Counted from the stretch's first letter, positions 1 through 6,020 are shown. The stretch: 7,730 nt of DNA from Comamonadaceae bacterium (GCA_947460065.1 CANHGF010000105.1:1-7730), one strand, 5' to 3'. Program-made: numbers and translations. The notes: generated by a model not told the origin, from the letters alone.

Positions 1-360
1 CAACTCGCTGCAGCCATTGGTGACCAAGTGCTGCTCGGTGAAGTCGGCGGTGGAATTGACCAGGCTCATGACCTTAACGATGCGTTTGACGCTGCCCAGA
101 TCTTTGCCCTGGGCTTGCAGCGCAGCCTGCAAGGTGCCCAAAAGGTCGATGGCGATCGCACGCGCGGCCAGCTTACCCTCGTCGGTGCCCATGGTCTTGC
201 CCAACTGCCCAACCCAGGCCTTGCCGTCTTTTTTAGCGATGTGACCGCTGATGAAAATCAGCGAGCCAGTCTGCACAAAGGGCACATAGGCCGCCGCTGG
301 TACAGCCAGGGCTGGCAGCGTGATGTCAAGGGCCTGGATTTTTTCGTAAACAGGGTGCAT
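1..360 (-). CDS. RidA/YjgF-family protein, partial (C-terminus beyond left edge)
   Basis: Reading the minus strand from ATG at 360 gives 120 residues with no stop before the window edge. The start MHPVYEKIQALDI, the core strand/turn LIFISGHIAKKDGK, the helix GKLAARAIAIDLLGTLQAAL and the segment VKRIVKVMSLVNSTADFTEQ followed by NGCSEL match the ~150-residue branch of the RidA/YER057c/UK114 family (COG0251). Members form trimers in the cytosol, and the best known ones hydrolyse reactive enamine/imine intermediates from PLP enzymes. The arginine that typifies active members lies in the missing C-terminal part, so activity cannot be judged; this branch is less well studied than canonical RidA. 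No strong Shine-Dalgarno is seen (only AGAGACC just upstream). It is transcribed divergently from the TRAP permease genes, with about 190 bp between. The family call is firm; the substrate is unknown. Confidence 0.9.
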   Translation of the reverse strand, partial: MHPVYEKIQALDITLPALAVPAAAYVPFVQTGSLIFISGHIAKKDGKAWVGQLGKTMGTDEGKLAARAIAIDLLGTLQAALQAQGKDLGSVKRIVKVMSLVNSTADFTEQHLVTNGCSEL

Positions 361-552
361 GGTGGTCTCTAAGATTTGATGGTTGAAAACAGCAGGGCCA
401 GGCGTGGAGAAAATTTCGTCCGAGGCGCCTGCCCGCCTCGCTAAAATCTCTCCTTGCATTGTGCCCGTGAGTTGGGCGTTTATCGCTGCGGTCCCCGGCT
501 TGCAGCCGCCTCTTGATGGCATTTCCCGCAGCATGGGCTGCGCTTATTGTTT
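361..552. promoter_or_regulatory. Divergent intergenic region between the RidA-family gene and dctQ
   Basis: These 192 bp must hold promoters for both the leftward RidA-family gene and the rightward transporter genes, since neither has a same-strand gene upstream inside the window. I found no convincing -35/-10 pair on either strand: TAAAAT at 442-447 resembles a plus-strand -10 but lacks a good -35, and TTGCAT at 454-459 lacks a good -10 at normal spacing. The clearest structure is the perfect dyad at 421-440, listed separately. A weaker 5-bp hairpin, CGGCT-TGC-AGCCG, sits at 496-508 close to the dctQ start. No gene or RNA is recognised here. Confidence 0.4.
421..440. repeat. Perfect inverted repeat, 7-bp arms, 6-base centre
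   Basis: CGAGGCG (421-427) and CGCCTCG (434-440) are exact reverse complements around the six bases CCTGCC. No U-tract follows on either strand, and there is no upstream convergent gene to terminate, so a terminator is unlikely. Position between two divergent genes and 20-bp size fit an operator for a dimeric transcription factor. That role is inferred; GC-rich DNA produces such dyads by chance more often than AT-rich DNA. It also lies about 60 bp from the RidA-family start and 112 bp from the dctQ start. Confidence 0.45.
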
Positions 553-1092
553 GTGAAAACCCTCTTAGCCCTGGCCCGACAGATTGATCGCCTCAGCCGC
601 TTCGCCGCGGTGGTGGCTCTGTGGCTGGTGCTCATTTGTGCGCTGGTATCGGCAGGCAACGCCATGTCGCGCTATGCACTGGACTTGTCGTCCAACGCCT
701 GGCTGGAGTTGCAGTGGTATATGTTCGGTGGCACCGTGCTTCTGGGGGCGCCGCACCTGCTCAATAAGAACGGCCATATCCGTGTCGACATCATCTACGC
801 CAAGCTCAACGACCGCCAGCGTGCCTGGCTGGACCTGGCTGGCCTACTGCTTTTCCTGCTGCCGTTTTGCTATTTCATGGTGATCTATTCCTGGCCCTGG
901 TTCGTCGAGGCCTGGCAGATCAACGAGGTTTCGGCCAATGCGGGTGGCCTGATCCGCTGGCCGGTGAAGTTGCTGCTGCCGGTGGGCTTTGCCCTGCTCA
1001 GCCTGCAGGGCCTGTCCGAGATCATCAAAAGGGTGGCGGCCCTGCGCGGCGATATCGCCCTGGACAGCCACTACGAAAGACCCCTGCAGTAG
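553..1092 (+). CDS. dctQ: TRAP transporter small permease subunit (DctQ/FcbT2 type)
   Basis: A 179-residue inner-membrane protein with four predicted membrane segments: roughly residues 17-37, 50-68, 92-116 and 137-156. The motif SSNAWLELQWYMFGGTVLLG followed by HIRVDIIYAKL is typical of the DctQ-like small subunit of the mannitol/chloroaromatic class of TRAP transporters (COG4665). This subunit clamps onto the large permease and helps dock the periplasmic binding protein. No in-frame ATG exists near the start. GTG at 553 gives the family-like beginning MKTLLALARQIDRL; TTG at 547 would add two residues. An in-frame stop at 514 limits any longer form. No clear Shine-Dalgarno is visible, so the start is the uncertain part. 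It is followed after 2 bp by the large permease gene, which implies one operon and probably translational coupling. Confidence 0.9.
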   Translation: MKTLLALARQIDRLSRFAAVVALWLVLICALVSAGNAMSRYALDLSSNAWLELQWYMFGGTVLLGAPHLLNKNGHIRVDIIYAKLNDRQRAWLDLAGLLLFLLPFCYFMVIYSWPWFVEAWQINEVSANAGGLIRWPVKLLLPVGFALLSLQGLSEIIKRVAALRGDIALDSHYERPLQ

Positions 1093-1094
1093 CC

Positions 1095-2582
1095 ATGAAC
1101 CCGATTGACTTCATGGCGCCTGCGATGTTTGCCGCCCTGGTGGTGTTTTTGCTGCTGGGCCTGCCGGTGGCCTTTTCCCTGGCGGCTCTGGGCTTGAGCT
1201 CGGGCCTGGTGGCGATTGAACTGGGGTTGTTTCCGAACCAGTTCATGGCCAATCTGCCCTACCGGGTGTTCGGCATCATGGCCAATGAGCTGCTGCTGTC
1301 TATTCCCTTTTTCACCCTGATGGGGGCGATCCTTGAACGCAGCGGGCTGGCCGAGGACCTGCTCGAAGGTTTTGCCCAGCTGTTCGGCGGCCTGCCTGGC
1401 GGCCTGGCTTATGCGGTCATCATGGTCGGCGCGATTTTGGGGGCGATCACAGGCACTGTCGCCGCTTCAGTGATCGCCATGGGGGTGATCGCCTTGCCGG
1501 TGATGCAGCGCTACGGTTACAGCCCGCGTTTGGCCACCGGGGTGATCGCCGCCTCGGGCACCATCACCCAAGTGATCCCGCCCTCTCTGGTTCTGATTGT
1601 GCTGGCCGATCAATTGGGCAAGTCGGTGGGCGATATGTACCTTGGGGCGGTCGGCCCCTCGGTGGCCCAGGTGCTGATTTTTGTGGCCTTCATCTTTGTG
1701 ATGTCGCTGCTTCAGCCCAAGTCCATGCCGCCACTGCCACTTGAGGCCCGTACCCTGCGCGGCTGGGTGCTGGCTCGCAAGGTGGCGATGGGGGTGTTGC
1801 CTTCGTCGGTCCTGATCTTTGTGGTGCTGGGAACGATTTTTGTGGGTCTGGCCACGCCCACCGAGGCCGGAGCGATGGGGGTGGTTGGCGCTATTGTGCT
1901 GGCCGGCCTGCACCGGCGCCTGAACTGGGCCATGGTGCGCGAGGGCATGGAGTCGACCATGGAGATCACCGTGATGGTGATCTTTATCCTGATCGGTGCG
2001 ACCGTCTTTACCCTGGTGTTCCAGGGCGTCGACGGCGCGATCTGGGTCGAGCATCTGTTTACCGCTGTCGGCGCCGACGATGCGGTGACCTTCCTGATCG
2101 TGGTCAACATCATGATCTTTGTGCTGGCCTTCTTTCTCGACTTTTTCGAGATTGCCTTCATCGTGGTGCCGCTCTTGGTACCCATGGCCAACAAGTTGGG
2201 CATAGACTTGATCTGGTTCGGGGTGCTGATCTGCGTGAACATGCAGACTTCCTTCATGCATCCGCCTTTTGGCTTCGCCCTGTTCTACCTGCGCGGCATT
2301 GCACCGCCTTCTATCAAGAGCAGCGACATTTACATAGGCGCCATTCCCTGGGTGCTGCTGCAATTGTTGCTGGTGGCGGTGCTGATTTTCTTCCCCGAGA
2401 TCGTCACCGGCATGCTCGAAAAAGGGCCGACAGGCGACGTCAATGCGGTGGAGATCCAGGTCGAGGAAATGCCGCCGGTGCCCAGTGCCGACACCCCAAC
2501 GCCTGGCGCTTCCGGGGAGGCCGGCGCCGCGCCTGCGCAGCCGCCAGCACCCGACCCGGCCGACTACTTCAAGAGCAAGTGA
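1095..2582 (+). CDS. dctM: TRAP transporter large permease subunit (DctM/FcbT3 type)
   Basis: A 495-residue polytopic membrane protein, the Na+-coupled transport subunit of a TRAP system (COG4664). Hallmarks are the opening MNPIDFMAPAMFAALVVFLL, a Gly-rich first signature around residues 112-135 (GAILGAITGTVAASVIAMG), ATGVIAASGTITQVIPPS at 147-164, the segment LADQLGKSVGDMYLGA at 170-185 and the second signature TPTEAGAMGVVGA at 254-266. These repeated hairpin/unwound-helix motifs form the transport core in known structures of the family. The ATG lies 2 bp after the dctQ stop; its own Shine-Dalgarno is weak, so coupling is likely. After the last membrane helix (about 415-440) there is a hydrophilic tail of about 55 residues rich in Pro, Ala and Glu, longer than I expect for the family core. 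The transported solute cannot be read from the sequence. Confidence 0.95.
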   Translation: MNPIDFMAPAMFAALVVFLLLGLPVAFSLAALGLSSGLVAIELGLFPNQFMANLPYRVFGIMANELLLSIPFFTLMGAILERSGLAEDLLEGFAQLFGGLPGGLAYAVIMVGAILGAITGTVAASVIAMGVIALPVMQRYGYSPRLATGVIAASGTITQVIPPSLVLIVLADQLGKSVGDMYLGAVGPSVAQVLIFVAFIFVMSLLQPKSMPPLPLEARTLRGWVLARKVAMGVLPSSVLIFVVLGTIFVGLATPTEAGAMGVVGAIVLAGLHRRLNWAMVREGMESTMEITVMVIFILIGATVFTLVFQGVDGAIWVEHLFTAVGADDAVTFLIVVNIMIFVLAFFLDFFEIAFIVVPLLVPMANKLGIDLIWFGVLICVNMQTSFMHPPFGFALFYLRGIAPPSIKSSDIYIGAIPWVLLQLLLVAVLIFFPEIVTGMLEKGPTGDVNAVEIQVEEMPPVPSADTPTPGASGEAGAAPAQPPAPDPADYFKSK

Positions 2583-2589
2583 GCGGGCT

Positions 2590-3729
2590 TTGCCGCAGTG
2601 CTTTTTAAGGGCGGTAAAAGCGCCTGTCAGCCTCGCTTGCAGCGTGCTGCTGCTTTTGGCTTGTGGCCTGGCTAGCGCGCAAGCTGATCTAACTGCTTGC
2701 ATGGCGGTGGCTGACGACGGCCAGCGCCTGGCGTGCTATGACCGCCTGGTGGGCCGCCAGCCGGCTGTTGGGGCTGCCCCAGGGCCGGGCTCAGTGGCTA
2801 CTGAGCGGCCTGCGCTGGATAGCAGCAGCGCCCAGGCCAAGCCCGAGCCTGGACTGTTCTCCCGCGACGCTGCTTGCAGAGACCGCCGCAGTGGAGCCTG
2901 GTCGCGGTTTTGGGAGTTGGAGCCGCAGACTGATTGCGGCACCTTTCGTTTGCGCGGCTACCGCCCCCTGAGTGTCTCGCTGGTTCAATCCGATCGGGTC
3001 AACCGCGCGCCCAGCTCTCAGGCGGCCGGTCGAGGCGCCAGCCGCAGCGCCGACTACAACAACCATGAAATGCGGCTGCAACTGTCTGTGCGCACCAAGA
3101 TCGCATCGGGGCTGCTCACCCACGGGGATCCCGCGCGGGTCGACTCCCTCTGGTTCGCCTACAGCCAGCAGTCCTACTGGCAGCTTTTCAGTGACCAACT
3201 GTCGCGGCCATTTCGGGCCACAGACCATGAGCCCGAGCTGATGTACGTTCACCCCTTGGAGCTGAGTCTGCCCGGCTCTTGGCGCCTGCGCTACGCCGGT
3301 TTGGGGCTGGTGCATCAGTCCAACGGCCAGAGCCTGCCTCTGTCGCGCAGCTGGAACCGGGTCTACCTGATGGCCGGGGCTGACATGAACGAGCGTTGGT
3401 TGCTCACCACCCGGCTCTGGCAGCGTCTGCCCGAGCGGGCCGAAGACGACGACAACCCGGGCGTCAGCGAAGGCATGGGCCGCGGCGAGATGCGCCTGGC
3501 TTGGGCCGTCAACCGCGACCACGGCCTGAGTTTGACGGTGCGCCACGCCCTCCATACGGGTGGACGCGGCTCGGTGCGACTGGAATGGTTCAGGGCCCTG
3601 GGCTCGGGCACCGGCCAAAGCGACCTGCGCCTGCACACGCAGCTGTTCAGCGGTTATGGCGACAGCCTGAGCGACTACAACTTCCGGCGCACCGTGCTCA
3701 GCGTCGGACTGAGCTTGCTCGACTTCTGA
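2590..3729 (+). CDS. pldA: Outer membrane phospholipase A (PldA/OMPLA)
   Basis: A 379-residue precursor of the outer-membrane beta-barrel phospholipase (phospholipase A1 family), which hydrolyses phospholipids misplaced in the outer leaflet when it dimerises with Ca2+. The active-site block is clear: LGLVHQSNGQS holds His242 and Ser244, and SRSWNRVY holds Asn256, matching E. coli His142/Ser144/Asn156. SRPFRATDHEPE before it is also typical. The E. coli calcium-site Arg147 is Gln247 here. An N-terminal hydrophobic signal runs to about residue 32 (ASAQA cleavage site); LLAC at 22-25 is a marginal lipobox. A segment DLTACMAVADDGQRLACYD with two Cys follows, then a linker before the barrel. No ATG fits: TTG at 2590, 7 bp after dctM, begins the signal peptide properly. 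The in-frame ATG at 2443 would add an Arg/Pro-rich stretch inside dctM and is rejected. Cotranscription with dctQM is likely. Confidence 0.9.
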   Translation: MPQCFLRAVKAPVSLACSVLLLLACGLASAQADLTACMAVADDGQRLACYDRLVGRQPAVGAAPGPGSVATERPALDSSSAQAKPEPGLFSRDAACRDRRSGAWSRFWELEPQTDCGTFRLRGYRPLSVSLVQSDRVNRAPSSQAAGRGASRSADYNNHEMRLQLSVRTKIASGLLTHGDPARVDSLWFAYSQQSYWQLFSDQLSRPFRATDHEPELMYVHPLELSLPGSWRLRYAGLGLVHQSNGQSLPLSRSWNRVYLMAGADMNERWLLTTRLWQRLPERAEDDDNPGVSEGMGRGEMRLAWAVNRDHGLSLTVRHALHTGGRGSVRLEWFRALGSGTGQSDLRLHTQLFSGYGDSLSDYNFRRTVLSVGLSLLDF

Positions 3730-3739
3730 GTCGCCCATG

Positions 3740-3766
3740 AAAAAGGGGCCCCACTGTGGAGGCCCC
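3740..3766 (-). terminator. Intrinsic terminator for the solute-binding protein gene
   Basis: The arms GGGGCC (3745-3750) and GGCCCC (3761-3766) pair perfectly; CCA and TGG inside the loop can add three pairs with one bulged A. On the minus strand the hairpin is followed at once by five T residues (the A-run at 3740-3744), the classic arrangement for a minus-strand terminator, 22 bp beyond the dctP stop. On the plus strand the hairpin is followed by GTTCACG with no U-tract, so it would end pldA transcripts less efficiently, although convergent genes often share such hairpins. Confidence 0.85.
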
Positions 3767-3787
3767 GTTCACGCGATCGGTTGGCGT

Positions 3788-4879
3788 TCAGAGTTTTTGA
3801 CGGCTCATGAAGTTGTCGAAGCCGGCTTCGGCCACCTTGAACCAAGCCACTTGGTCGCGCTGGAATGCCATCATGCTCTCGTACATGCGCTTGAACGGCG
3901 CACTCTTGGCTGAGGCCTCAGCCATGAGTTCTGCATTGGCCTTGTAGCAGGCCTCCAGAATGGATTGCGGGAAGGCCCGCAGCACCGCGCCACCCTGAAC
4001 CAGTCTTTTGAGGGCCACGGGGTTGAGTGCGTCGTAGCGTGCTTGACACCAGGTGTTGGCCTCGGCCGTGGCTGCGTGCAGAGCATACCGATAGGCCTCG
4101 GGCAGGGCGTCATAGGCCTTGGCGTTGACCTGGAAGCCCAGTGCCGCGCCGCCCTCATTCCAGCCAGGGTAGTAGTAGAACTTGGCCACCTTCTGCAGGT
4201 TCAGCCTTTCGTCATCGGCCGGCACGGTAAATTCACCTGCATCGATGGTGCCTTTTTCCAGGGCGGAATAAATCTCGCCGGCCGGCAACTGCTGCGCGAC
4301 CACGCCCAGCTTGGTCAACACCTGTCCGCCCATGCCGCCGGTGCGAAATTTCAGGCCCTTGAGGTCGGCGGGGCTCTTGAGCTCCTTTTTGAACCAGCCG
4401 CCCATTTGCGAGCCGGTGTTGCCGGCCAGCATGTTGATCACTCCCACCTCACGGCTGAAGTCATTGAACATTTTTTCGCCGCCACCGTGTACCCACCAGG
4501 CGTTGTGCTGGCGGCTATTGAGGCCGAAAGGCACGCAGGTGCCAATGGCCCAGGCCGGGTCCTTGCCGATGAAATAGTAGGGAGCCGTGTGGTTGCACTC
4601 GATGGTGCCTTTTTCCACCGCGTCGAGTACCTGCAGCGGCGGCACGATCTCGCCGGCACCGTGCACGCTGATCTGGAACTTGCCGCCAGTGATCTGGCCG
4701 ACCCGGCGGGCGATCATCTCGGCGGTGCCAAACAGCACTTCGACCGCTTTGGGAAAGCTCGATGCGCAGCGCCAACGAATGACATCGGTTTGTTGGGCGA
4801 TGGCGGGGGCCGACAGGCTGGCAGCACCGGCCGCGACGGCGGCTGCGCCACCCTTGGTGAGGAATTCACGACGACTCAT
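3788..4879 (-). CDS. dctP: TRAP transporter solute-binding protein, Tat-exported (DctP; FcbT1/TakP type)
   Basis: A 363-residue periplasmic receptor of the mannitol/chloroaromatic TRAP class (COG4663), related to the keto-acid binder TakP. It begins with a twin-arginine signal, SRREFL at residues 2-7, a hydrophobic Ala-rich stretch and a likely cleavage site after AIA at 28, so it is probably exported folded. Family landmarks are IRWRCASSFPK (34-44), ECNHTAPYYFIGKDPAW (94-110), FGLNSRQHNAWW (118-129), GNTGSQMGGWFKKE (153-166), LKFRTGGMGGQVL (176-188) and AGEIYSALEKGTIDAGEF (200-217). By alignment from memory, Gln158, Arg179 and Glu216 match ligand/Na+-site residues of TakP, whereas the usual Trp after the Glu is Phe217. 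The ATG at 4879 has an AAGGAG Shine-Dalgarno at good distance. It probably serves the dctQM permease, although it is on the opposite strand with pldA between. A terminator lies just past its stop. Confidence 0.93.
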   Translation of the reverse strand: MSRREFLTKGGAAAVAAGAASLSAPAIAQQTDVIRWRCASSFPKAVEVLFGTAEMIARRVGQITGGKFQISVHGAGEIVPPLQVLDAVEKGTIECNHTAPYYFIGKDPAWAIGTCVPFGLNSRQHNAWWVHGGGEKMFNDFSREVGVINMLAGNTGSQMGGWFKKELKSPADLKGLKFRTGGMGGQVLTKLGVVAQQLPAGEIYSALEKGTIDAGEFTVPADDERLNLQKVAKFYYYPGWNEGGAALGFQVNAKAYDALPEAYRYALHAATAEANTWCQARYDALNPVALKRLVQGGAVLRAFPQSILEACYKANAELMAEASAKSAPFKRMYESMMAFQRDQVAWFKVAEAGFDNFMSRQKL

Positions 4880-4886
4880 GGAACAT

Positions 4887-4892
4887 CTCCTT
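4887..4892 (-). promoter_or_regulatory. Shine-Dalgarno for dctP
   Basis: AAGGAG on the minus strand, 7 bases before the ATG at 4879. It is the strongest ribosome binding site in the window and fixes the start that places the twin-arginine motif at residues 2-7. It contrasts with the weak sites and rare start codons of dctQ and pldA, and suggests the binding protein is made in excess over the permease, as is usual for binding-protein transporters (an inference). Confidence 0.85.
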
Positions 4893-4917
4893 GTGGGGGT
4901 TCATTTTTGTGAATGGG

Positions 4918-4933
4918 CGCGCCAGGCGGCGCG
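4918..4933. repeat. GC-only hairpin in the presumed dctP leader
   Basis: CGCGCC (4918-4923) and GGCGCG (4928-4933) are exact reverse complements around AGGC, giving a six-pair, all-GC stem with a four-base loop. It lies 25 bp upstream of the dctP Shine-Dalgarno and overlaps the 8-bp palindrome GGCGCGCC at 4916-4923. If the promoter is further upstream, the hairpin would be in the 5' untranslated RNA, where it could stabilise the message; it could equally be a protein-binding dyad. Function is not shown by sequence. Confidence 0.4.
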
Positions 4934-5027
4934 ACACGCAAATGGATGCGGGTGCGAGTTTTTACTACAAGTTGGCAATGAATCGTCCTGGGACTGTCCA
5001 TGAGGGCTCAAATTTCACCCGGACATT

Positions 5028-5051
5028 CTGGCCCGTAGCGGGCGGGGCCAG
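5028..5051 (-). repeat. Inverted repeat, second hairpin after the transglutaminase-like gene
   Basis: CTGGCCC (5028-5034) and GGGCCAG (5045-5051) are exact reverse complements around ten bases, and CCCG/CGGG pairing inside the loop offers an alternative fold. It lies 27 bp past the stop at 5079. No T-run follows on the minus strand (AATGTCC), so it is not a standard intrinsic terminator; it could protect the 3' end of the message or contribute to Rho-dependent ending. Confidence 0.35.
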
Positions 5052-5061
5052 GCACTGAAAC

Positions 5062-5078
5062 AGACCAGCCAATGGTCT
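5062..5078 (-). terminator. Weak terminator-like hairpin abutting the transglutaminase-like stop
   Basis: AGACCA and TGGTCT (6-bp arms, 5-base loop) begin with the very next base after the TGA at 5079-5081 on the minus strand. The downstream tract is only GTTTCAG, so the U-run is poor and the stem is not GC-rich. Its position at a gene end supports a role in transcript ending or 3' protection, but efficiency is doubtful. Confidence 0.3.
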
Positions 5079-6020
5079 TCAGGGCGCAGATTCCTGTTCC
5101 ACCGGTGAGACCGTCACCGCCACGCTCAGGCTGTGGCTGCTGCCGCCCTGAATCACGCCGCGCAGGGGCGAGACGTCCAAAAAGTCGCGGCCGCAAGCCA
5201 CCGTCACATAGTCTTCACCGGGCATGCGCCTGTTGGTGGGGTCCAGATCCAGCCAGTAGCCGGCCGGGCCTTCGCCACAGTCGCGCGGCCCCAGTTTTTT
5301 GGCCGGCTCGGCGGCCAGGCAGTACACCGAGGCCCAGGCGTGCGAGGCGTCGCTGCCCACCAGACGCGGCTGGCCGGGCGCTGGCGTCGTCAGCATGTAG
5401 CCGCTGACATAGCGGGCCGGCAAGCCCATCGAGCGGCAGCAGGCCACCAAAATATGCGCAAAGTCCTGGCACACGCCTTTGCCCTGCCGAAGCGCCTGTA
5501 AGGCCGGGGTGTTGACCTCGGTGCTGTGGCTTTCGTAACGCATCAGCCGGTGGATGCGCTCCATCAGGTCCCAGCCGGCTTCTGCCATGGGGCGGCCCGG
5601 CACAAAGCTGGGTCGGGCAAATTCAGCGAAGGCCTCGGACCGGGGGGCGCAGGGCGATGAAAACGCAAATTCGATGGCCGCGTCCCAGTCCGCCCCGGCC
5701 TGGTACTGGCAGTGCTGGCGCAGCAGCTCCCAGGCGGCGCTGGCTCGCTTGCTGAGGTCAGGCTGGGCTTGCGTGCGGACCAGCGATCGGGCGCTGACCT
5801 TCAGGCTTGCATGGCTGCTGCGCAGCGAAAAATAGTTCCGGCTGTTGCCGTAGATATCAAGCACGCTGCGCAGGTGTGCTGGCTCCGGGCTGATCTGCAG
5901 TTCGTGGCTGAGCACCTGCTGGCCTGCACCGTCCAAGGGGCGCAGGCAGCTGACATGCTGGGCGTTTTCAACCGGCGCGCTGTAGTCGTAGCGGGTTTCA
6001 TGCAAGACCTGGAGCAGCAT
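5079..6020 (-). CDS. Transglutaminase-like cysteine protein (bacterial N-terminal domain type)
   Basis: A 313-residue protein without signal peptide or membrane segment, so probably cytosolic. The first ~100 residues (LLQVLHETRYDYSAPVENAQ, then LRPLDGAGQQVLSHELQISP) match the beta-rich N-terminal domain found in bacterial transglutaminase-like proteins. The papain-like core follows with all three catalytic positions: Cys184 in GKGVCQDFAHI, His227 in SDASHAWASVY and Asp260 in YWLDLDPTNRR. Such proteins may cleave or form amide bonds; the reaction of this group is not established. The ATG at 6020 is 9 bp after the stop of the ATP-grasp/alpha-E gene, with GAGGA overlapping that stop as ribosome binding site, so the two are cotranscribed and likely coupled. 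This pairing recurs in many bacteria and was proposed by comparative genomics to act in peptide synthesis or tagging, with the transglutaminase-like protein as a peptidase or transferase. Confidence 0.93.
   Translation of the reverse strand: MLLQVLHETRYDYSAPVENAQHVSCLRPLDGAGQQVLSHELQISPEPAHLRSVLDIYGNSRNYFSLRSSHASLKVSARSLVRTQAQPDLSKRASAAWELLRQHCQYQAGADWDAAIEFAFSSPCAPRSEAFAEFARPSFVPGRPMAEAGWDLMERIHRLMRYESHSTEVNTPALQALRQGKGVCQDFAHILVACCRSMGLPARYVSGYMLTTPAPGQPRLVGSDASHAWASVYCLAAEPAKKLGPRDCGEGPAGYWLDLDPTNRRMPGEDYVTVACGRDFLDVSPLRGVIQGGSSHSLSVAVTVSPVEQESAP

Larger units (their letters stand above)
4893..5078 (-). promoter_or_regulatory. Intergenic region upstream of dctP, downstream of the transglutaminase-like gene
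   Basis: This stretch should contain the promoter and leader of dctP, and possibly the end of the transcript from the two genes to its right. I found no convincing -35/-10 pair. It holds three perfect inverted repeats, listed separately: two directly after the transglutaminase-like stop and one in the presumed dctP leader. No additional gene is supported; the short frames across it have neither a good ribosome binding site nor recognisable protein character. Confidence 0.4.

Noticed and set aside
28..372. Plus-strand frame across the left edge
   Set aside because: It is antisense to the RidA-family gene, whose minus-strand translation matches the family along its whole visible length.
2443..2589. 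Upstream ATG extension of pldA overlapping dctM
   Set aside because: It would place 49 Arg/Pro-rich residues before the signal peptide and lies in another frame of dctM; TTG at 2590 fits better.
1467..2702. Long open frame on the minus strand opposite dctM (411 codons)
   Set aside because: It is the mirror of a clearly conserved membrane protein. The translation is His/Gln/Arg-rich with no domain, and it is open because of high GC at third positions.
2791..3738. Minus-strand open frame opposite pldA (315 codons)
   Set aside because: It mirrors pldA, has Ala/Gln/Val-rich shadow composition, and overlaps the terminator region; no ribosome site or family resemblance.
3965..4912. Plus-strand open frame opposite dctP (315 codons)
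   Set aside because: It is antisense to a well-supported Tat-exported binding protein and shows no recognisable motif.
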